Made by a program: the position numbers and the translations under genes. Positions 23,121-35,145 of a stretch of DNA of 64,000 nucleotides are shown here, in pieces (positions within the stretch are counted from its first letter, which is position 1; every line of letters starts with the position of its first letter). Origin of the DNA: Anomaloglossus baeobatrachus (Eukaryota; Chordata; Amphibia; Anura; Aromobatidae); NCBI RefSeq assembly GCF_048569485.1, contig NC_134357.1, positions 483,808,280-483,872,279 of the forward strand, in the 5' to 3' direction. The notes below the pieces were generated by a model, which was given only the letters and a program-made list of their open reading frames with translations, had not been told where the DNA came from and did no database searches.

Positions 23121-26071
23121 GTGGAGGAGGATGCAACCGACGTCGAAGTAACCTGGCGCCTTCCTGGACACAGTCGGAGCACTGGTAGCACGTCTACAAC
23201 TGCATCCTCAGCCACCACTCTGCCTCTGAGCATTATTCGGGGTGGATCAACAGGTCGCATGGCCTCTAAGCCTTGCCTAGCCAGGTCCTTTTTTGACATA
23301 GAAAAAGATCGCCCAAATTATGTGATCTGTAAAATTTGTCATGGTTCTCTTAGTAGAGGTCAAAACCTCAGCAGTTTGACAACTTCTTCCATGAATCGTC
23401 ACATGAATAAATATCATATGGCCCGATGGGAAGCTCACCGTGCTGCAATGCGGCCTAGCGGAGCGAACCATCCACCGCCTGCCCCTTCCAGTGCATCCGC
23501 GCGCTCGTCATCTTCTAGGACTGTGGGGACAGCTGTCACACCTGTTTTTCCACCCACAACTTCCACCACTGTAACCGCAACAGGCAGTTTGCTTGGTAGG
23601 TCGTCAGTTGGTTTGGAAGGGGAAACAAGTGAGTGTGTACAGCTCTCTCAGACATCGATAGCACCAACTTTGGATGAAGGCAACATCATGTCTCCGCCTG
23701 CACTTTCCTCACAAAGCTGCATTTTTCCAGGGACACCCGACTCAACACCGTCTACACACAGCAGCCAGATCTCTGTCCCTCAGATGTGGTCAAATAAAAG
23801 GCCACTTCCTGCGACCCATGACAAAGCGAAGAGGTTGACTCTATCCCTCTGTAAGCTGTTGACTACAGAAATGCTGCCTTTCCGCCTAGTGGACACACAG
23901 GATTTTAGAGACCTTATGTCTGTCGCTGTGCCCCAGTACCAGATGCCTAGTCGCCACTACTTCTCTAAGAAAGGTGTGCCCGCGCTACACCAGCATGTCG
24001 CACACAACATCACCGCTTCCTTGAGAAACTCTGTGTGTGAACGGGTGCATTTCACCACCGATACTTGGACCAGTAAGCATGGACAGGGACGTTACATGTC
24101 GCTGACTGGCCACTGGGTAACTATGGTGATAGATGGTGAAGGGTCTGCTGCACAAGTCTTGCCGTCGCCACGACTTGTGTGTCAATCCTCTGTCTGTCCA
24201 AGTTCCGCCACTGCTTCTGCATCCTCCACCTCATCTGGGTCCTCCACCTCCGCCCCAAGCCTGCCTGGTCAGGCCACCAGCGTTCTCACTGCGCAGAAGG
24301 AATCACGCACCCCTCATTACTATGCTGGTAGCAGAGCGCAACGGCATCAGGCGGTCTTTAGCTTGACATGTCTTTGAAATAGGAGTCACACAGCGACTGA
24401 GTTGTGGGCAGCTCTGGAGACTGATTTTGATAAATGGTTGTCTCCACTCAACCTGCAGCCTGGTAAGGCCGTGTGCGACAATGCTGCAAACCTGGGTGCG
24501 GCCCTTCGCCTGGGCAAGGTGACACACGTGCCTTGTATGGCTCACGTGTTTAACCTTGTTGTCCAGCAATTTTTAACACACTATCCCGGCCTAGATGGCC
24601 TTCTGACCAGGGCACGGAAACTGTCTGCAGTGCTCACTTCCGCCGTTCAACCGCCGCACCTGAGCGACTTGCATCGCTCCAGAAGTCTTTCGGCCTGCCG
24701 GTTCATCGCCTGAAATGCGATGTGGCGACACGCTGGAATTCAACTCTCCACATGTTACAGCGACTGTGGCAGCACCGGCGAGCCCTGGTGCAATACGTCA
24801 TGATGTATAGCCTGGGCCAACGAGATGCAGAAGTGGGGCAGATCACCCTGATGGAGTGATCTCAGATCAAGGACCTATGCACCCTTCTGCACAGTTTCGA
24901 CATGGCGACGAATATGTTTAGCGCTGACAATGCCATTATCAGCATGACGATTACAGTCATTTACATGCTGGAGCACACGCTAAACACTATTCGTAGTCAG
25001 GGGGTGGGACAACAGGAAGGGGAGGAACTACAGGAGGATTCATATGCGCAAGACACAACAACATCACCAAGGTCCAGACGTTCATCATCACCAACGCGGC
25101 AGGCATGGGACCATGGGGGACAGGGATCAACAAGGGCGCATGGTAGCAGGTGAGATGTTGAGGAAGGTGCAGGAGGACATGAAGATATGGAGGACGAACT
25201 GTCCATGGACATGGAAGACTCAGCAGATGAGGGGGACCTTGGTCAAATTTCAGTTGAAAGAGGTTGGGGGGAGATGACAGAGGAAGAAAGAACGGTTAGC
25301 ACCTCTATGCCACAAACACAGCGTGGACTTGGTGCGCATGGCTGCGCAAGACACATGAGTGCCTTCTTGTTGCACTACCTCCAACATGACCCTCGTATTG
25401 TCAAAATTAGAAGTGATGATGACTACTGGCTTGCCACACTATTAGATCCCCGGGACAAGTCCAAATTTTGTGACATAATTCCACCCATAGAAAGGGACGC
25501 ACGTATGCAGGAGTATCAGCAGAAGCTGTTACTCGATCTTAGCTCGGCTTTTCCACCAAACAACCGTGCAGGTGAAGGGAGTGATTCTCCCAGTTGTAAC
25601 TTGACAAACATGGGACGGCCTCGTCATCTTCAACAGTCTACCCGTACCAGTAGGACCGTATCTGGTGCTGGTAACAGCAATTTTATGGAATCTTTTCATA
25701 ATTTTTTTAGACCCTCCTTTGCAAGGCCACCAGAGACAACAAGTCTGACACATAGTCAACGGATGGAGAGGATGATACAGGAGTATCTCCAAATGAACAT
25801 CGATGCAATGACTTTGCAAATGGAGCCTTGCTCCTTTTGTGCTTCAAATCTAGAAAAATGTCAAGAGCTCTCCAGTTACGCCTCGAAGATTTTGTCGTGT
25901 CCAGCTGCCAGCGTTGTCTCTGAACGTGTCTTCAGTGCTGCTGGGTGTGTGCTGACAGATAAGCGCACGCGTCTGTCCAGTGACAATGTGGACAGACTGA
26001 CGTTCATCAAAATGAACAAGTCATGGATCCAGAAGGAATTTACTACCCCTGTGTCATCCTGGGGAGAGTAA
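23121..26071 (+). pseudogene. hAT transposase, decayed main copy
   Basis: The first open frame (23121-24377) holds an N-terminal BED zinc finger: CKIC and later H-x4-H in MNRHMNKYH, after a SFFD-containing lead. Next come the S/T-rich linker and the first part of the RNase H fold (TTDTWTSKHGQGRYMSL). A shifted frame (24402-24713) has CDNAANLGAAL and HVFNLVVQ. A last frame (25187-26071) carries the dimerisation domain with SCPAASVVSERVFSAAG and NVDRLTFIKMN. At least three frame breaks separate these parts, so no full protein can be made. The 294-codon last frame ends in a proper stop. The linker at 24180-24290 is unusually rich in serine, threonine and proline. Confidence 0.8.
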
Positions 26072-26261
26072 ATGCTTGTGGATTTGGAATGTGCTTGATG
26101 CAAATCAAAACATCCTGTTTGCAACTAGGGCACAAGTGCTGCCACTGATAAGGTGTCTGTGTGGGGCCCAATTTTTGGAAAAAAAGGGAGACTCCGCTTG
26201 GAGTAACCCTTGCTTGCTGTGTTTTTTAAAAATGATACAAGATGAACAGATCTGAAGGCAA

Positions 26262-28590
26262 GATGAAGCCAACATCATGTCTCCGCCTGCACTTTTCTCA
26301 CAAACCTGCATTTTTCCAGGGACACCCTACTCAACACCGTCTACAGACAGCAGCCAGATCTCTGTCCCTCAGATGTGGTCAAATAAAAGGCCACTTACTG
26401 CGACCCATGACAAAGCTAAGTGGTTGACTCTATCCCTCTGTAAGCTGTTGGCTACCGAAATGCTGCCTTTACGCGTAGTGGACACACAGGATTTTACAGA
26501 CCTTATGTCTGTCGCTGTGCCCCAGTACCAGATGCCCAATCACCACTGCTTCTCCAAGAAAAGCATGCCCGCGCTACACCGGCATGTCGCACACAACATC
26601 ACCACTTCCTTGAGAAAATCTGTGTGCGACAGGGTGCATTTCAACACAGATACTTGGACCAGTAAGCATAGACAGGGTCATTACATGTCACTGACTGGGC
26701 ACTGGCAAACTATGGTGAGAGATGGAGAAGGGTCTGCTGTACAAGTCTTGCCGTCCCCACGAGTTGTTTCAATCCTTGTTCTGTATGTAGAAGTTAATAC
26801 ACTGCTTCTGCCTCTTCAACCTCGTGTGGGTCCTCTACCTTTGCGCAAACCCTGTGTGGTCAGGCCACCCTTCCTTGCAACTGCGCACAAGGACTACCAC
26901 ACACCTCCTTACTATGCTGGCAGCAGAGCTCAATGCCATCAGGCGGTCAAAGTTTTACTTTGAAATGTATGGGAAATGTGAGTCACACCGCTATTACAGA
27001 GAATAGTAGTCAGGCAGGGTCAAAACATTAATTGAGGAACAGGAACAGAATGGGACGGCCAGGACTTAATCAGAAAACAAGCAGAGGTGAAATGCGTATC
27101 GGCCAACAAGGTACATAAACAGCAAGCAGGAAAAGTAGTCAGGTAACAAGCACACAAAATCATAAAACTGAACTGGGGGTAAAATTAACCAGAGGTTCAT
27201 AGCTATGTCTGGCAGTGGTCTGCAGACAGGATGGGCATAAAAAAGGGTGTGGTGTCTTCCCATTGGTTGTAGCTGAATGATGGTATTTCATCTGTGAGAT
27301 ACCCACCAGCTACATTCAGCCAGAGATTCTGCATCTGTCAAGGTAATGCAGCCCAGTGGGTGAGCATAACCTGCGTCCACCTGCGCCGCTGGCATCGACT
27401 ACTCTCCCATCATCAGCACTATTCATGAAAGGAACACGTTGTCACCTGGCGACCGGAGTACAAATTGACGGAGCGGACTCCGTTGGTGACTTAACAGCCG
27501 TGTGCGGCAATGATGCAAACCTGGCTGCGGGCCATCCTCAGGGCAATGTGACACACGTGCCTTTTATGGCTCACGTGTTGATCCGAATTCTCCAGCAATT
27601 TTTAAAACACCATCACGGCCTACATGGCCTTGTGCAGCGGGCACGCTCGCTATGTGCTCACTTCCATCGTGCGCACACAGCAGCTCAACAACTTTCATCA
27701 CTCCGGAAGTCTTAGGGTCTGGCAGTTAAACGCCGGAAATGCGATGTTCCGACACGCAGGAATTGGAATCTGCACATGTTGCAGCGTGTGTGGCAGCACC
27801 GCAGAGCCCTGCTGAAATACGGTAAGACATATAGCCTGGGATAAGTTGATCCAGAGGTGGTGCAGATCACGCTGCTGGAGTGGTGTCAGATCAAGGACCT
27901 ATGCACCCTGCTACACAGTTTTGAAATGTCGACGAAGATGTTTAGCACTGGCAATGTCATTCTCAGCGTGACAATTCTGGTCATCTACATGATGGAGCAC
28001 ACTGTAATTATTATTCGGAGTCAGGTGTTGGGACAAGAGGAAGGGGAGGAAGTACAGGAGGAGTCATATGCGGAAGGGATAACAAGATCTACGAGGTCCA
28101 GATGGTCAGCGGCACCTATGCGGCAGTCATGGTGAGGGAGAGGGATTAACAAGGGCGCATAGTATCAGCAAAAAGTGTTGATGAAAGTGCAGGAGCCCAT
28201 GAAGAAATGGAGGACGAACTGGCGATGGGCATGGAAGACTCAGCAGATGAGTGAGAGCTTGCTCACATTTCGGTTGTGCGAGGTTGTGGGTAGAGGGCAG
28301 AGGAAGGATGCACGATTCTCACCTCTCTGCCACCAACACACCAAGGACTTGGTCCTCCTGGATGCACAAGACACATGAGCGCCTTCTTGCTGCACTACCT
28401 ACATGACCCTCGGATTGTATGAATTTGAAGTAATCCTGAATACTGGGTTGCCACACTGTTAGATCCCCGGTACAAGACAAAATTTGGCGAACTAATTCCT
28501 GCCATAGAAATAGACGCACGTATACAGGAGTATCTGCAGAATGTGGTACGCAATCTTAGATCTACTTTTCCACTAAACACCAGTGCTGCA
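26262..28590 (+). pseudogene. Second, partial hAT transposase copy in tandem
   Basis: From about 26262 the sequence repeats the main transposase from about 23676 onward (SPPALFSQTCIFPGT, QMWSNKRPLTATHDK and so on). The join falls next to an ATGAACA/GATGAAG stretch, like the 220-bp units. It lacks the BED finger. It is more decayed than the first copy, with an unrelated insertion at about 27000-27350. It fades before the dimerisation domain, where an inverted piece begins. Confidence 0.7.
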
Positions 28591-28860
28591 CAGAGTGAAT
28601 CTCAACACTTTGTCATGGATAGGAGGAAATGGTCTTTTACTTGTCCACATCGGAGGGACCGAGGGATGGCTGCTGTGCTGAGATGGCGTTGAGTACGGTG
28701 TCCCTGCACAGTTGCACTTTTGGTCATATCCCAAAATGAGTTGAAAAAGGACAGATGCTGTTGGAAAGGGGAACAGGTGTGTTGGAAAGGGGAAAAAAAT
28801 TTTGGTCCGTGGATTTGGTGGTTAAACAACTGTAACATTTGCTGAAGAAACAACATCTGT
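28591..28860 (-). pseudogene. Inverted hAT transposase fragment
   Basis: On the minus strand this matches the linker of the transposase (compare 23580-23830): a phrase like PRSLRCGQVKDHF parallels VPQMWSNKRPLP. It abuts the end of the second tandem copy, so a rearrangement within the element joined them head to head. Confidence 0.6.
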
Positions 28861-30335
28861 TACAGTGGGACTGGCAGATTTGGATAAAGTGGTATATAAT
28901 CTGTGACCGCTATATAACAAAAATTAATAAGAAAAGAAAGAGAAAGGTATATATCACCTTCAGCAGTCAGTGTCCACCGTGCTCCCAGTTGGAAAAGGAG
29001 AGGTTGGCAACTTGAAGGTTTGGTGGAGGATACAGAGCTGTGTGGCTATGAAACTAATAGTAGCCTGAACCGAGTTAGACGCCATTCGGATCTGGAGACT
29101 GTGAGCCCTGTTAGCGTCACAGGGTCCACATGCCCACCCAGCCCAGGAACTCCCTGTTAACAACACAGGGGCCATTGAGTACGCTGACCGTGTGCGTAGG
29201 GGCCACACCTGTGGACAGCAGGCGCATCAGCAGCAGCAGGCCTGTTAATGCCACTGGGCTGCACAAGCAGGACTGTTAGGACAGGAGCTGGTCTTAACCG
29301 TTCTGCGTTACCAACTGTGGTGGTGGCCTGCATCCACCACCCTATCCCTGCCTACCTCTGGCCTAAAGCCGCAATGGGTTCAACACATGGAGGTGTGCTC
29401 TTTCGGAGCATAATAGAAGACTGCGCACCTCCTTGTTGGCTCCAGCCCCTTTTATAACCTGGGTCCGCCCCAAACCAGGGTGAACCACAATGCACCTCCT
29501 GGAGACAAAAGCAGAGTGACACGTCATGAGTGGCATAACTAGCGTCCTATTTGGAAACGCAACTTCAATGATGACCTCATGGCTGCCATGACCCAAACAC
29601 CTCACCAGTCATCGTCTGACCATCAATAATGCGGTGACAAGTCATAGGTGTGGGCCTCTGCAAGCCATTTGGGAGGACACCTGATGCCCTGTGGTCTATA
29701 TGGGACCCCCACATCAGGGCCAGGGCCAAAGAGTTCATTACCGGACCTAGTCTCTGATGCAGGAAGTGCCTGAGCATGCTCAGTAGCATGAAATACAGTC
29801 TCTGAAAAAAGACTATCAGCTTTAGCATGGTGTCTAGGCACAAAACAGGACTTAGACCCGGCACAGAATGCAAGCACCTGTGCAAAGAGGCTTTTCACAC
29901 TTAGTGTGGGAGCATGCGCTGTATCCCGAAATGAAGACTTAGCGTCAGGAATGGCACAGTCAGGCTGAGCATACTCACTAGGCGAAACACTGTAATTATG
30001 CTGCAGCTGGGGTACATCGGCACACGCATGCGCACTAGCTGCCTCTCCACACTTAGACGTGGAGGGGAAATTTGTCTTGGAGATGCTGTCTATGAACAGA
30101 AGGAAAAGCTAAAGGAAGCCTGACTTTCTATCCCTCCGAATTATGAAATGCAGCAATGAATTCCATGAGTTTGCTATAACATTAGCGTAGCTAAATGTGC
30201 ATGAGGGTGTGATGTAGAGGTGCTAGAAATAGCTTGTCACCAGTGGGGCACTAATGGAATACAACAGCCAGTTCTATGATGCCACAAAATGGCAGTATTT
30301 TGTGCTATCATTATAGCTTATTAAAAACAGAGCAC
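28861..30335. other. Unassigned interior of the giant hAT element
   Basis: No open frame or domain was recognised. The part near 30080-30150 (AAGCCTGACTTTCTATCCC...) recurs beyond the satellite array near 34090, so the array grew inside one duplicated or extended flank. The stretch at about 29300-29900 has the look of a dispersed repeat. Confidence 0.4.
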
Positions 30336-33300
30336 GAGGTTGTCATGCAGAGGTGCTGCACATAGATTTGCAGTAGTGTGAATAGACAAAAGTACAATAG
30401 CCACGTTTAGGATACAACTAGGTACACTGAGTGTTTGCTACTATAAATGGCTGAGTTTAAAAAAGTTTGAGTGTGCAATGCGGGCAGACGTGCTGCAAAT
30501 AACGTTCCAATACTGTGAATTGACAAAAGTACAATAGCCACGTTTAGGATACAACTAGGTACACTGAGTGTTTGCTACTATAAATGGCTGAGTTTAAAAA
30601 AGTTTGAGTGTGCAATGCAGGCAGACGTGCTGCAAATAACGTTCCAATACTGTGAATTGACAAAAGTACAATAGCCACGTTTAGGATACAACTAGGTACA
30701 GTGAGTGTTTGCTAGTATAATGGCTGAGTTTAAAAAAGTTAGAGTGTGCAATGCAGGCAGACGTGCTGCAAATATCGTTCCAATACTGTGAATAGACAAA
30801 AGTAAAATAGCCACGTTTAGGATACAACTAGGTACACTGAGTGTTTGCTAGTATAATGGCTGAGTTTAAAAAAGTTAGAGTGTGCAATGCAGGCAGACGT
30901 GCTGCAAATAACGTTCCAATACTGTGAATAGACAAAAGTACAATAGCCACGTTTAGGATACAACTAGGTACACTGAGTGTTTGCTACTATAAATGGCTGA
31001 GTTTAAAAAAGTTTGAGTGTGCAATGCAGGCAGACGTGCTGCAAATAACGTTCCAATACTGTGAATTGACAAAAGTACAATAGCCACGTTTAGGATACAA
31101 CTAGGTACAGTGAGTGTTTGCTAGTATAATGGCTGAGTTTAAAAAAGTTTGAGTGTGCAATGCAGGCAGACGTGCTGCAAATAACGTTCCAATACTGTGA
31201 ATTGACAAAAGTACAATAGCCACGTTTAGGATACAACTAGGTACAGTGAGTGTTTGCTAGTATAATGGCTGAGTTTAAAAAAGTTTGAGTGTGCAATGCA
31301 GGCAGACGTGCTGCAAATATCGTTCCAATACTGTGAATAGACAAAAGTAAAATAGCCACGTTTAGGATACAACTAGGTACACTGAGTGTTTGCTAGTATA
31401 ATGGCTGAGTTTAAAAAAGTTAGAGTGTGCAATGCAGGCAGACGTGCTGCAAATATCGTTCCAATACTGTGAATAGACAAAAGTACAATAGCCACGTTTA
31501 GGATACAACTAGGTACACTGAGTGTTTGCTACTATAAATGGCTGAGTTTAAAAAAGTTTGAGTGTGCAATGCAGGCAGACGTGCTGCAAATAACGTTCCA
31601 ATACTGTGAATTGACAAAAGTACAATAGCCACGTTTAGGATACAACTAGGTACACTGAGTGTTTGCTACTATAAATGGCTGAGTTTAAAAAAGTTTGAGT
31701 GTGCAATGCAGGCAGACGTGCTGCAAATAACGTTCCAATACTGTGAATTGACAAAAGTACAATAGCCACGTTTAGGATACAACTAGGTACACTGAGTGTT
31801 TGCTAGTATAATGGCTGAGTTTAAAAAAGTTAGAGTGTGCAATGCAGGCAGACGTGCTGCAAATATCGTTCCAATACTGTGAATAGACAAAAGTACAATA
31901 GCCACGTTTAGGATACAACTAGGTACACTGAGTGTTTGCTACTATAAATGGCTGAGTTTAAAAAAGTTTGAGTGTGCAATGCAGGCAGACGTGCTGCAAA
32001 TAACGTTCCAATACTGTGAATTGACAAAAGTACAATAGCCACGTTTAGGATACAACTAGGTACACTGAGTGTTTGCTACTATAAATGGCTGAGTTTAAAA
32101 AAGTTAGAGTGTGCAATGCAGGCAGACGTGCTGCAAATAACGTTCCAATACTGTGAATAGACAAAAGTACAATAGCCACGTTTAGGATACAACTAGGTAC
32201 ACTGAGTGTTTGCTAGTATAATGGCTGAGTTTAAAAAAGTTAGAGTGTGCAATGCAGGCAGACGTGCTGCAAATATCGTTCCAATACTGTGAATAGACAA
32301 AAGTACAATAGCCACGTTTAGGATACAACTAGGTACACTGAGTGTTTGCTAGTATAATGGCTGAGTTTAAAAAAGTTAGAGTGTGCAATGCAGGCAGACG
32401 TGCTGCAAATATCGTTCCAATACTGTGAATAGACAAAAGTACAATAGCCACGTTTAGGATACAACTAGGTACACTGAGTGTTTGCTAGTATAATGGCTTA
32501 GTAACAATGAGTTGTAGTGTGCAATGCAGGCAGACGTGCTCTGCAAATGTCTTTGCACTAGTGGGACTATAGCAAAGTCCAATAGCCACGTTTAGGATGC
32601 CACTAGGTACACTGAGTGTTTGCTAGTAAAATTGCTTAGTTTAAAAAAGTTGGAGTGTGCAATGCAGGCAGATGTGCTCTGCTAATATCTTTGCACTAGT
32701 GGGACTATAGCAAAGTCCAATAGCCACGTATAGGATGCCACTAGGTACACTGAGTGTTTGCTAGTATAATGGCTTAGTTAAAATGAGTTTGAGTGTGCAA
32801 TGCAGGCAGACGCGCTATGCAAATGTCTTTGCACTAGTGGGACTATAGCAAAGTCCAATAGCCACGTATAGGATGCCACTAGGTACACTGAGTGTTTGCT
32901 AGTATAATGGCTTGGTTTTAATGAGTTGGAGTGTGCAATGCAGGCAGACGCGCTCTGCAAATGTCTTTGCACTAGTGGGACTATAGCAAAGTCCAATAGC
33001 CACGTATAGGATGCCACTAGGTACACTGAGTGTTTGCTAGTATAATGGCTTGGTTAGAATGAGTTGTAGTGTGCAATGCAGGCAGATGTGCTCTGCTAAT
33101 GTCTTTGCACTAGTGGGACTATAGCAAAGTCCAATAGCCACGTATAGGATGCCACTAGGTACACTGAGTGTTTGCTAGTATAATGGCTTAGTTAAAATGA
33201 GTTTGAGTGTGCAATGCAGGCAGACGCGCTATGCAAATGTCTTTGCACTAGTGGGACTATAGCAAAGTCCAATAGCCACGTATAGGATGCCACTAGGTAC

Positions 33301-34025
33301 ACTGAGTGTTTGCTAGTATAATGGCTTGGTTAGAATGAGTTGTAGTGTGCAATGCAGGCAGATGTGCTCTGCTAATGTCTTTGCACTAGTGGGACTATAG
33401 CAAAGTCCAATAGCCACGTATAGGATGCCACTAGGTACACTGAGTGTTTGCTAGTATAATGGCTTAGTTAAAATGAGTTTGAGTGTGCAATGCCGGCAGA
33501 CGCGCTATGCAAATGTCTTTGCACTAGTGGGACTATAGCAAAGTCCAATAGCCACGTATAGGATGCCACTAGGTACACTGAGTGTTTGCTAGTATAATGG
33601 CTTGGTTTTAATGAGTTGGAGTGTGCAATGCAGGCAGACGCGCTCTGCAAATGTCTTTGCACTAGTGGGACTATAGCAAAGTCCAATAGCCACGTATAGG
33701 ATGCCACTAGGTACACTGAGTGTTTGCTAGTATAATGGCTTGGTTAGAATGAGTTGTAGTGTGCAATGCAGGCAGACGCGCTCTGCAAATGTCTTTGCAC
33801 TAGTGGGACTATAGCAAAGTCCAATAGCCACGTATAGGATGCCACTAGGTACACTGAGTGTTTGCTAGTATAATGGCTTGGTTAGAATGAGTTGTAGTGT
33901 GCAATGCAGGCAGACGCGCTCTGCAAATGTCTTTGCACTAGTGGGACTATAGCAAAGTCCAATAGCCACGTATAGGATGCCACTAGGTACACTGAGTGTT
34001 TGCTAGTATAATGGCTTAGTTATCA
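30336..34025. repeat. Satellite-like array inside the hAT, about 136-bp units, about 27 copies
   Basis: Units share AATAGCCACGT, CTAGGTACACTGAGTG and GTGTGCAATGCAGGCAGA. Two types occur in separate blocks. Up to about 32500 units carry CGTTCCAATACTGTGAAT; after it they carry CTTTGCACTAGTGGGAC. Within each block neighbouring units are nearly identical, and longer blocks of several units recur. Open frames of 82 codons in two places are shadows. Internal tandem repeats are known in other transposons, but an array of this size within one copy is unusual. Confidence 0.85.
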
Positions 34026-34836
34026 GTTGGAGTGTGCAGAGGACAAGAGGGTACAGTGGCAGGATTGTGGTGCTCTGGGTAGAGGAATGGAAGCCTGCCT
34101 TTCTATTCCCTCCTAATGGTGAAATGCAGGTAGGAAATCCCTGACCTGGGCTACACAGACGCTGTTGCTGTTTGCAGGACCTGTCACCTATGGCTCTCTG
34201 ACCCTGCCGGTTGGAGCCCTTAAAAGGACTGCTATAAAGTGCTCTCCCTAAGCTGTCTAACGCTGTGTATGCAGCGCATACAGCTGTATCGGCTATAGGA
34301 CTCAGGAAGACGGAGCTGCGACAGTGATGTCTGACACCAAAGACGCAGAAGGCAGATAATGGCGTCCGTGAAGAAAATGTCCGGTTTTATAATGCAGGGA
34401 CATGTGACATGCAGATCCTATCACACATGCCGTTGCTTCTCTGGCTCAAAGTCCACTTAGCTGTGTGTGTGTCTGGGATTGGCTGACATGCTGGCCCGCC
34501 CCACAAGACGCGCGCGCTTAGGGAAGGAAGACAAGAAAAAAAAAAAAAAAAAATGGCGATCGCCATTATAGAAACAGCAGTGATCTGAAGGCGCTGTTCA
34601 CGCACACTATACACTGAAATGTGATAATAGTTTGATTCACAGAGTGACTTACACTATTACAGCAGAAACCAAGCTATGATTTAGCTGTTTTTTGGCTGCT
34701 AGAACCGTTCTCGAACGTTTCTAGAACTACCGAGCTTTTGCAAAAAGCTCGAGTTCTAGTTCGATCTAGAACATGCCCCAAAATCACTCGAGCCGCGAAC
34801 TGGAGAACCACGAACCACGAACCGCGCTCAACTCTA
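34026..34836. other. Right subterminal region of the hAT element
   Basis: Non-coding, with a run of A (34537-34553), a GC-rich stretch with TATAAAG-like sequence near 34233, and the terminal zone of CTCGAG and GTTCTAG motifs that mirrors the left end. Confidence 0.5.
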
Positions 34837-34900
34837 GTCTTTATCCTTCCAAAAAGCATCGGCACAGATTGAAATTGAAGCCAGAAGTGTTGTCCTATAA
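34837..34900 (-). pseudogene. Host-like exon, 5' part beyond the hAT
   Basis: The minus strand has a pyrimidine-rich stretch ending CTTCTTTATAG, a good splice acceptor. An open reading of about 17 codons (for example SISICADAFWKDK in one frame) follows, up to the hAT target duplication. It joins 19910-20150 once the transposon is left out. The product is not recognised. Confidence 0.3.
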
Positions 34901-35145
34901 AGAAGAGGCCAGAGATGCAGTACATGATGGCAGAAGAACTAAACCGGACAAGTTGTGTGTCAGCCGGTGAAGACTGCTGTGGAGTGCAGCTCTGGAGTAT
35001 AATACAGGGCGTAACTCAGGATCAGTACAAGATAAGTAATGTAATGTGTGTACACAGTGACTCCACCAGCAGAATAGTGAGTGCAGCTCTGGAGTATAAT
35101 ACAGGATGTAACTCAGGAACAGTACAGGATAATTAATGTAATGTA

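Larger units (their letters stand above)
20151..34836 (+). mobile_element. Giant hAT-type DNA transposon, 14.7 kb
   Basis: The left end is TAGAGATGAGCGAACC and the right end, read inward, is TAGAGTTGAGCGCGG: short imperfect inverted repeats starting TAGAG, as in hAT elements. The 8-bp duplication GTCTTTAT is exact on both sides (20143-20150, 34837-34844). Subterminal zones are full of GTTCG and CTCGAG-like motifs. Inside, in order: a transposase C-terminal fragment, ten 220-bp units, a small middle fragment, a decayed transposase, a second partial copy, an inverted fragment, an unassigned 1.5-kb part, and a 3.7-kb array of about 136-bp units. Usual hAT elements are 2.5-5 kb, so the copy is greatly expanded. 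It could move only if supplied with transposase from elsewhere. Confidence 0.8.

Noticed and set aside
30336-34025. CRISPR array
   Set aside because: The whole 136-bp unit is repeated without unique spacers, and the genome is eukaryotic.
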